DNA of 64,000 bases from Seminavis robusta (Eukaryota; Bacillariophyta; Bacillariophyceae; Naviculales; Naviculaceae), in assembly GCA_903772945.1 (NCBI GenBank), contig CAICTM010000041.1, positions 1 through 64,000 of the forward strand, in the 5' to 3' direction. Of the stretch, positions 56,701 to 64,000 are shown in pieces. The position numbers and the translations under genes are program-made. Within the stretch, counting starts at the first letter, position 1. Every line of letters starts with the position of its first letter. The notes beneath the pieces are model-generated. The model was not told the origin of the DNA, did no database searches, and was given only the letters and a program-made list of their open reading frames with translations.

Positions 56701-59700
56701 TGCTACTGCAGCTCTATTGGCGCAAGCAAACCCCAACTTCAAACCTAGAACTTCATCGATTGCTACTGCTGAGATCCTTGGCTTGCCGATTGGTCGCAAC
56801 AATGCGGGGAACAGAGATAGCTTATCCACCTCCGATGACATCCTTGAATCTGAGAAGTCCCGAGACGGCTCAGAAACAACAGAGAAGAGCATTGCCAATA
56901 GCATCAAATCTGGGAGCTCGGGGTCCAGCAGTGATACCACTTCAACAGTCCCAGATATCAATGCACTTCTTGGCTCGCCTTCAAGCGAAAGCAAAGGTGG
57001 CGAGCATACTGAACACAGCAACAAATCTGGAAGTTCGGGTTCCAGTAGTGATACCACTTCAACAATCCCAGATATCAATGCAATTCTTGCAAGTAAAAGA
57101 AAGGTTGGGGCGAGAGACAGTATAAGTGCAGCCGGTTCAGGAGCAGATCAGGAGCATACTCATGACAGCAACAAATCTGGCAGCTCGGGTTCCACCACTT
57201 CAACAATCCCAGATATCGATGCAATTCTTGGTTTACCTTCAGGGACAAGTCAGGATAGGCAGAGAGACAGTATATCTACAGATAGCTCAGGAGCAGATCA
57301 GGAGCATACTGAACACAGCAACAAATCTGGCAGCTCAGGTTCCAGCAGTGATGCCACTGCAACAGCCCCAGATATTAAGGAGCTCCTTGCATCTTTCTCG
57401 AGTGAAGGTGACCAAGAGAGAATGAACGAAAGCGATTCCACTATTGACCCATCACGACAGGATTCTGAAGATCATCAATCGGAAACAAGCTTCACCAGCA
57501 GCAAATCGAGCACTTCAGTGGTCAGCACTTCATCGCGGGATACGAAACGGCAAAGAATGGCATGTTCCCATCAGGCTAGAAGTGACGCAAAGCGCCAGCG
57601 ACTCACGAATGGTGTTGTTGAAGGTCTTGAAACGCCTTCTAAAAGTGACACATTGCCCCAAGATGGCAACGCAGCCTCTTTAGCTGCAGTGGAGGCCTCG
57701 GCAAAGGAGAGAACGGCAGCTACCAGCGGGGCTACGACACATGATGCCTCCCCAGGAAGCGATAGTAACGAACTGGAAACGTCGTTTGATTGGGATGGCG
57801 GTAAGCACAAATCAAAATCAACTGCCAATGTTGGTCGGCGCAGCAGTATTCTCGCTTCAGCTCTGAAACGATCAAGGAGTCCAGGCATCCGGAGGGATTC
57901 ACAAGAGCATTCTGTCAGAAAGAGTGTAGGCTTCAAATCACCATCAGCGGCAGAATACGACGTGGGCAGCATGTCTCGAAGCCTAACACCAATGCCCAAG
58001 AGCCAAGTGAAGGCACTGTTTCAGATACCAGGCTCTGACGCAGCAACTAACGACACTAGTGGCTCGGATATGTCCCTGTCGTCGTCATCAAGCGATCCGG
58101 ATCCAGCATCACCCCGAGATATCAACCCAGCAATTGGCGGCAACAGCGAGACGTCTTTGTCTTCAACTTCGAGCTCTGAACCTTCCCACGAGAATTACGA
58201 TGAGGAAACGGTCACGCTGGAGATGAACTTGGATGAACTAATGAACAAAGTTGAAACCGAGATATCTACTGGCCATGGCCAGCAACAAGAGCTAGAAGTG
58301 GACTCTTCGCAAGATTCTCTTTCGTTCAACAATGAAGGGAATGGTGGTGGCAATCAGGAGGAGGCGACAATTGAGCTGGAAACAAGTCTTCGCGACATGT
58401 TTGCAAACACGGCCAATGATATTGACAGCGGAGGCTCTGATTCCATGTCCCTTGAAGCGACAAACAAAGAGGAAACAGAGCTGCAAGATGATTCGTCTCC
58501 GAATTTGATAGCCCGGCGAGGAAACGATGAAGAAACCACCATAGAGCTGGAGTCGGATGTCGACGAGCTGTGGAATGCCAACGCCGAGGCCATGCCATTC
58601 GGGGATGTCTCTGCAATCCCATTGAGCTCTCCAGGCGATGAAAGCGGTTCTCCTCAGTCGCAGTCGCGGTCACAGTCATCGCTTTCGTTCAGCAAAGAAG
58701 AGCTCGGAGATACTTCGTCGTCGACTGCTGGTCGATCCGAGGATGAAGGCACAGTTCCACTCGAGAACAACGTGAGCGAACTTTTTGCAAAAGCTATGAT
58801 GCAAGAGTCTGCCGACGAGAGTCGTAGCGTTGACATGGACCGGAGGCAATCGTTCACGGCGAAGTTGGAAGATAACCTGGATATGGTATTGGATCCAATT
58901 CCGGCAGTCGGCGCTGACAACACATCGACTAACCACAACTTGTCATCATCGCTTGCTTCTGATGACGAACAAACCGAATCCGAGTGCGATCAAGTTTCGA
59001 TCTCTCAGTTATCAGCGGCTGCATCCAGTCGATCTGAGGAATCTCGAGAGTTCTCGAATGATTCGGGGGCTTCTAAGGATGCGTTTGACATGGACTGCAA
59101 AGAGCTCTTTGATCTGGGCTTTCCGAGAGGCATTGAAACGACGTCCCAATTTCCCGACATCGTAGCCGGACTCACAGCCAGCTCTTCATCTGCCTTACGA
59201 ACCAACGAGTTTTCCGCTGTCTTGGATTCGATTTGCGGAGAGTTGGAGGGCAATATCGAAAACCTTGAAGACACAAACACCGCGTTCAAACGCATCGTTG
59301 ACAGCAAACGTGACGTGTTCTTTGCTTTACAAGAACGACTGCGACAAAATGACGATGACTGCCGACATACTATAGAGCGGCTTGGTGCTGCAGTTCGCGC
59401 GAACTGCACTATGGAATGGAACAATTGGTTGGCAGTAGTCTTGGGATCTTTAAATGATCCCTTTGAGGAAGTCTTGGAGTCTCTGGGATACTCTACGAGC
59501 CAAACGACAAAACACCTCCACTTGGCACAAGAAGGCAAGGGAGAAATGATCGCTATAGCCGATTCCATGGCTCGCAGGGCGCGAAGGAAGAGTACCGGTC
59601 GGCGCAAGGTGCGTTTCGAGTTCGGATGCCAGGAAACACACAAAATCTACCCCAAACCCTCACATTGCTCTGTCTGTTTGCTAACTGCAGAAACAGTCCC

Positions 59701-60527
59701 GTGATGTTGAAGACGAAATTCGGCAACTGGAACAGCAAATTGCAGGCATCCAGACGGGAAAGGAAACCGCAAAGGTCCGAAACGAGAAGGCAAGCGCTTT
59801 GCACGTTGCACTGACCAAAAAGGCAAACCAAAAAGACCCAAAATCAATGCGAGATCAAAGTGCAAGAAGTCAGATTCTGTATACCACCATTCGAAATATT
59901 CATCGTGTTGAACTGACGGGGCGGCAGACTACGACACGTCAGATGTACAAGATAGCTGGCGTCTACCCAGAATCCAGTGCGTCTCTAACCTTTCATGTCA
60001 AGGAGGACAGGTCGAAGGTTGTGTGCCACGCAAAACTAGATTCAACTGCATTCCGACAGCGAGCAGGGGTCAAGGGTGTACTGTCAAGGTCAGCCAAATG
60101 CTATCTCAAAAAAAGCATTGGCGATCTTCTCAAACGTCTTACGACAGGTACCGGTAGCAATCAACTCAATTCGCCTGGAGAGATTGGCCCTTTCCTGATG
60201 GACCTGGATTGCCGAGTGGGACGACATGAGAGTACGGCAAGGGAAATATCTGCTCTGGAAAACCGCCAAGAAATGAAGTGGTTGTTTACCAATGGAAAAA
60301 CTACGCTGGAAATGGTCGTATGTGGGTATCACGCGATGTTTGAGTTCAATCATCTGTACCCGTTCAAGAAGATGGCTTGTCGGTTTGATGTGCTTGGCAA
60401 GGGCGAACAAGCTCAAGCAAAGGCTCTGCAACGACACTGGGACAAACATGTGGAGCCCGGTCCTCAATACCTCACACGGCTGTACGATTGCATGATTGCG
60501 TACTTGCAACCACCCAAACAGTTTTAA
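53774..60527 (+). CDS. KNL1/Spc7-like kinetochore scaffold (candidate)
   Basis: Two exons, 53774-59608 and 59691-60527 (82-bp GT-AG intron, RRK+KQSRDVED), 2223 residues. Its layout is that of KNL1/Spc7: a long disordered Ser-rich N-terminal region, a repeat array, a coiled coil and a small C-terminal globular domain. The array has four clear units of the form E-x-T-(V/I)-x-L-E-x5-(E/D)-(L/M)-(hydrophobic) at 58199, 58358, 58526 and 58742, with likely relatives at 56044 and 55050. They resemble the MELT repeats that Mps1 phosphorylates to recruit Bub3-Bub1. A possible PP1-docking pair precedes them: SSIL near residue 1359 and KSVGF near 1383. The coil is at about residues 1790-2000; the last ~190 residues could be the RWD domain. 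Ser/Gly-rich repeats ending PDINA(I/L)L occur at 56900-57390. The assignment is from architecture and motifs, not a search. Confidence 0.62.
56645..56764 (+). repeat. Exact 60-bp tandem duplication inside the KNL1-like gene
   Basis: Two identical 60-bp units encode ALLAQANPNFKPRTSSIATA twice in frame. Exact identity at the DNA level points to a very recent duplication or to ongoing slippage. Confidence 0.92.
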
Positions 60528-61049
60528 AACATCGTAATGTACTTTCCTTTATGACGTACCCTACTACCTGGAACCTGGAGCTCTACCTGGTAGTGTGACT
60601 ACCCAAAGGTCGTACTAGTACCAGGAAGCTCGTGGGTGATTCCTCCATTCATGCTATCGTACGTTGCCGCACCGTACCGGTATCAGGTACCGGTACGATG
60701 TGGGCCACCACTATCCATGGTGCACAAATAAATAATGACAGCCTCGAACGGATCCCAAGGCCAAAAAGAGGTCGTTTTCCTACAACCAAAAGAAGGATTG
60801 ATTCGATTCGATTCGATTCGTCTGGCGACACTGTCAAAACGACACCAGCTCGTTCTCGCAGTCGGGACAGACGGTGTGTCGGAGGTCGGTCTGGTACGGT
60901 ACGGTACGTACGGTACGTGTTATGAGCCCGACCCAAAACCAAAACCAACACAGAAAACAATCACTCACACTCTCTTCTCGTCACCCACACCTCCAGTATT
61001 AGACCATAACACTGCAACGTTTGTCAGCTGCTGCACACAGGAACAGACA
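60528..61049. other. Spacer with simple repeats
   Basis: It contains TACCGGTA words (60670-60700), a GATTC pentamer run (60796-60822) and a GGTAC run (60893-60918). An open frame from the ATG at 60735 continues into the SET gene, but its translation is mostly these repeats. Confidence 0.45.
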
Positions 61050-61745
61050 ATGGATCCGCCCGCAAACGACCATACTAGCAGCGATAACAACGTACTCTTC
61101 CAAAGTCTACAAAAGCGGCTGAATCAGCTCGAAATATGGCGAGAAATTGCGGTTCGGCCGACCCAAGAAGAATGCCACCAGCAGGACTGGGATCTCTGGG
61201 AAAGTCCAACGGATGACCTGGTGAAGCTGTCTATGCGATGCATCTCGGTGCGTGCGGAGATGAATGCCAACCTACCGGTGCTCGTGGATCCCCAAGATGA
61301 TAACCTTTGTTCTGCACCGAGCACGATTCCCGGAGACTCTGGATTGGGTTTATTCTTGAAGCCCCTGGACGGAAAACCCCTTCGCCAAGGCGATCGGTTA
61401 TGTTATTACTATGGCCACATTCACAACTTTCAGTCGGCCAAACTGCTGGAAGATAGATCATATCTTCTGGGGCTCCATGGAGATCTGATGGTGGACGCAG
61501 GTCCAGCTTGCTTGCGTCATATTCACGCTCGCTTCATCAACGACCCATTGAATGAAGCCTATGTGAATTGCCAATTTATACCGGACAAAGAAGACATGCT
61601 GGCCCGTGCCGCCGTGGTCAGTACCAGGGAGATCCAACCGGAGGAAGAATTATTCGTGGCGTACGGGGATGCCTACTGGTCCCAACAGACCTCCGCGGGT
61701 ACGGTGATGCCCACGGTTGTGCCCCCTAGCATAAATCAGGGCTGA
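61050..61745 (+). CDS. SET-domain protein
   Basis: A 231-residue protein from the ATG at 61050 (ACAATGG). A SET-type fold occupies about residues 88-215. GDSGLGLFLKPLDGKPLRQGDRLCYYYG is the usual start (G-x-G-L/V-f, then the E/D-x-i-x-x-Y-x-G block). The central YLLGLHGDLMVDAG segment follows, then IHARFINDPLNEAYVNCQFI in place of the usual (R/N)-F-I-N-H-S/C-x-x-P-N-C knot, and EIQPEEELFVAYGDAYW with the conserved E-E-L-x-x-x-Y-G. The canonical NHxCxPN reads INDPLNEAYVNC, so the His and Cys are missing, as in many divergent SET proteins that methylate non-histone targets. No pre- or post-SET cysteines are seen. The frame stays open upstream to an ATG at 60735, giving 336 residues, but the extension runs through microsatellite DNA. 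Confidence 0.75.
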   Translation: MDPPANDHTSSDNNVLFQSLQKRLNQLEIWREIAVRPTQEECHQQDWDLWESPTDDLVKLSMRCISVRAEMNANLPVLVDPQDDNLCSAPSTIPGDSGLGLFLKPLDGKPLRQGDRLCYYYGHIHNFQSAKLLEDRSYLLGLHGDLMVDAGPACLRHIHARFINDPLNEAYVNCQFIPDKEDMLARAAVVSTREIQPEEELFVAYGDAYWSQQTSAGTVMPTVVPPSINQG

Positions 61746-63202
61746 AAAGCAAAGACTCGCCCATGGACTTTAATAAAAGTGTAGTCTAATATTAGTTTTT
61801 ACTTATTTGGATTACGAGATGAAGAAAAATAGACGGTCCTGTTCAAGCTTGAATGATTTTGCCGGATTTGGAACATAAAGGAACCCTTTATTTTGGCGCT
61901 TCCACTTGTTTTCAAGTTTTTTAAAGACTGTACCGGTAGGGCGCAGGCTTCTTCTTACCAGGAAAGTTCCCCAACAACTGAGTTTTTGCGATACTCTTTA
62001 ATTAAACAGCTTGATTGTTGAATAAATCCAACAAGTGTTGAAAAAGTGTTAATTAAAGTGTTGAAGAGCTGTTGATTTAATGTTGACTCCGTTTCAACAA
62101 CTGTTGAATTGTTGAATTTACTGTTGCATTTTTGTACACTATTTTCAACACTTTCACTGTAACTATCTACTAATGGATTCAACATCTGTTGAATTCAGTG
62201 TTAAACAGTATTCAACCTGTTGAAAAAGTATTAAAAAAGTGTTTAAATAAGTGTTGAACAACTGTTTAACAAAAGTCAACACTTTTGAACTCAAATTCAA
62301 CACTTTTACAGATCCTTTCAGAGATTCCAGCTTTTGCGGGACTTTCCAGTACCGGTGCTCTCATACCGGTACCTGGTACGGTACCGGTGCTCTTCATAAC
62401 CCGTCGTACCAGGTATGACATACTACCAGTAGGCAGTGGCAATGGCCATCGTTGCTTGTTTTGGTTCAGCCAAAAAGGAGGATTGGGCACCTTTGATGCA
62501 TGGACGACAGCTGGCTGCCTGCACAGGTTGAAAGACAGGTATTTCGTACAGGTAACATGTTTTGGCGAAATGGATGTAGACACTCATTTACATCTCCGTT
62601 GACCCCGCAAAGCCAAGCCCTTCGGTCCTCGTTGGTCCTGAGTTAGTTTATTTATGCATATCTCCCCTGATCCGCCGAACCTGGTCCTGCAAATCCACTT
62701 TCTTTGCTCAAGCCTGGTCCTCAAAGGGTTCTGTAGATAACCTCCCTTCTCTACTCTAACCCCCCTTTCGACTGTTGTATCTTCTGATTTTGGAGCTTTC
62801 ACTAATGGAGAAGAACCACACATGCCGGTACTTAGTACACACCCTTTGGGCTCGGGCTGTTCATTCTATTTATTTATTTATTTATAAAATCATGCAGATT
62901 GGATGGCCTGATTATTGCACAAGCCGTGCTTTCCTTTGATAACAGGGTTTTATCAATCAACTACAACGATTTTGGAAAAATAATGCTGTTGGAGTGTTGG
63001 CCAATGACTCAGAAAGCAAGGCAATTTGATCGAGTTTGTTGGGAGGATTTTCAGCAGCGGTACTGTGCAGTAGATGATGCCTTTCTCTGGCGATTGTCCC
63101 GAAATTGCACACCTTCCGAGTCTTGACTTTTCCTTCCCCAGATGATGAGATTGCTTGGCAGTCAAATAGTCAGAGTCTTTTATTATTGTTTCGTTTCGTT
63201 AT
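61746..63202. other. Intergenic DNA with TGTTGAA-rich block
   Basis: No gene supported. The AT-rich block at 62010-62310 is built from TGTTGAA and TTCAACA words in both orientations. TACCGGTA palindromes cluster at 62350-62395, and a (TATT)n run lies at 62866-62886. A 75-residue plus-strand frame at 62899-63126 has no features of a gene. Confidence 0.45.
62010..62310. repeat. TGTTGAA/TTCAACA degenerate repeat block
   Basis: About 300 bp holding roughly a dozen TGTTGAA or TTCAACA words. Direct forms are commoner on the left and inverted forms on the right, so parts can pair as hairpins. No coding capacity. Confidence 0.7.
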
Positions 63203-63400
63203 TTAGTTCTTGCATTCCGAGGCTTTCTTTGCGGCGTCCAGGGCTCTCGCCTTGTCTCTGCACTGTTCCCAGGCTTCAATGTAGTCACGACATGCCTTTT
63301 GCTGCAGATTGTTTCGATTCAGACAATACTGAATTGCACAGGCCTGTTTTCTGCACTTTATCTGTTCGGGCGGCAGCTCTGCAGTGCTCTGCTTGGCCAT
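63203..63400 (-). CDS. CMC4: CMC4-like twin-CX9C mitochondrial protein
   Basis: A 65-residue protein from the ATG at 63400. Cysteines at 16, 26, 37 and 47 form two CX9C motifs in a helical hairpin, with an extra Cys at 21 in CRKQACAIQYC, the pattern of CMC4 (yeast Cmc4; human form CQKQACEIQKC). Such proteins are imported into the mitochondrial intermembrane space by the Mia40/Erv1 disulphide relay, and CMC4 is associated with cytochrome oxidase assembly. No presequence is needed or seen. The Lys/Ala-rich C terminus (KARALDAAKKASECKN) is family-like in length. Single exon. Confidence 0.82.
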   Translation of the reverse strand: MAKQSTAELPPEQIKCRKQACAIQYCLNRNNLQQKACRDYIEAWEQCRDKARALDAAKKASECKN

Positions 63401-63562
63401 GATGGCGGCTGTTGTCGTGTTGTAGTCAGGGATTGTGATAGTGGGAAAAGTTTCCGGAATAAGAATAAAAATTCATATGCCTCCTGGCTCGTCTCCGTTT
63501 CCATAAATCTTTTATTACCAACACCTAGTATTCGCGCGCTCCGCGCGCTCATCCCTTTCTCT

Positions 63563-63660
63563 GCTTCGCCCCGAAACAGATCCCTCATTCATGCGAAAAA
63601 TGTGAAGAACGCCTTCGCCCCGAAACAGATCCCTCATTCATGCGAAAAATGTGAAGAACG
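63563..63660. repeat. 49-bp tandem duplication
   Basis: Two adjacent copies of a unit starting CTTCGCCCCGAAACAGATCC and ending GTGAAGAACGC. The second copy runs straight into the dispersed repeat, so the duplication includes that repeat's left edge. Confidence 0.9.
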
Positions 63661-63835
63661 CAAGGCGACTTTCATGTGCATGTACATGCGTTGACTGTAT
63701 CCCGTCAATACAATACTAGTCGAATACGTAGACTTCTACAGAGGCCTCTAAGTAATGCACGCCGGGTATAATTCAAACCTCCACTCCCCATCGGTACCCT
63801 TACCCCTAAAAGCAAATCGTCTCCGGGAGACGAAA
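63640..63835 (+). repeat. Dispersed repeat, copy 2
   Basis: Same orientation as copy 1 at about 2010-2200. Bases following AAAATGTGAAGAACGC match closely for 110 bp, then with small indels up to the GAGACGAAAT at the end. Confidence 0.85.
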
Positions 63836-64000
63836 TACTTTTTATTTCAGATTTCAGCCAGCTAGCTAGTGTACTACCGGTAGCCAGTTGAGTTGCTGAT
63901 GGCTCTTGTCATCGCAGAAGCCAGCAAATGGGTCAAACATTGCACTTGACGAAGTGCTTCTACGGTATCTCCCTGCTACTGGTGCCGGTATCTCCTCCTC

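Larger units (their letters stand above)
63401..64000. other. Right edge with tandem and dispersed repeats
   Basis: Upstream of CMC4. It holds a 49-bp tandem duplication (63563-63660) and the second copy of the dispersed repeat. No gene supported in the last 150 bp. Confidence 0.5.

Noticed and set aside
60735-61049. ATG-started N-terminal extension of the SET protein
   Set aside because: The frame is open but encodes GATTC and GGTAC microsatellite sequence. The ATG at 61050 has good context and precedes the whole domain. Not excluded with certainty.
62899-63126. 75-codon plus-strand frame
   Set aside because: No domain, no leader features, and it lies in AT-rich repeat-laden DNA.
63563-63660. 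CRISPR-like direct repeats
   Set aside because: Only two abutting copies with no spacers; a plain tandem duplication in a nuclear genome.

Overview
The window looks like nuclear DNA of a photosynthetic stramenopile, most likely a pennate diatom. This is an inference from content: short GT-AG introns of 81-132 bp, a phytoene desaturase with an ER-type signal peptide ahead of the catalytic domain (as in secondary plastids), a bestrophin-type channel, a kinetochore scaffold candidate, and a Crypton-type tyrosine-recombinase element. I identified no species.

Layout. 1-3.3 kb: a decayed PIF1-type helicase and dispersed repeats. 3.3-10.4 kb: a BTB/POZ protein (+), an intronless amino-acid transporter (-), a bestrophin-like channel (+) and a four-exon transporter paralogue (-). 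10.6-10.9 kb: a long foldback element. 11.3-16.3 kb: a 1642-residue low-complexity protein with one C-terminal membrane anchor, unrecognised. 16.5-18.8 kb: the ribosome-biogenesis factor KRI1 (-). 20.3-21.3 kb: a two-exon four-pass membrane protein (+). 22.7-25.7 kb: a membrane GT2 glycosyltransferase (-) whose N-terminal part is broken by five apparent G losses within 192 bp. 25.7-29.9 kb: gene-poor DNA with microsatellites and a 420-bp-spaced duplication. 29.9-31.5 kb: a three-exon XendoU-type endoribonuclease (-).

31.6-47.3 kb is mobile DNA. A 9.2-kb LTR element (31631-40803, target duplication CCCCT) carries a nested Ty3/gypsy element (34184-38593, minus strand, target duplication ACAG). 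To its right lies a decayed Crypton-like unit: a tyrosine recombinase with a GCR1_C-like region (+), an unknown gene (-) and a RusA-like Holliday-junction resolvase (-). The last combination is the least expected item in the window.

48.4-63.4 kb returns to host genes: organellar phosphoglycerate mutase (-), phytoene desaturase (-) divergent from a 2223-residue KNL1/Spc7-like kinetochore protein (+), a SET-domain protein (+) and a CMC4-like twin-CX9C protein (-). A ~190-bp repeat at 63.6-63.85 kb also occurs at 2.0-2.2 kb. Exon joins were worked out by hand from splice consensus, reading frame and paralogue alignment; no search was run.
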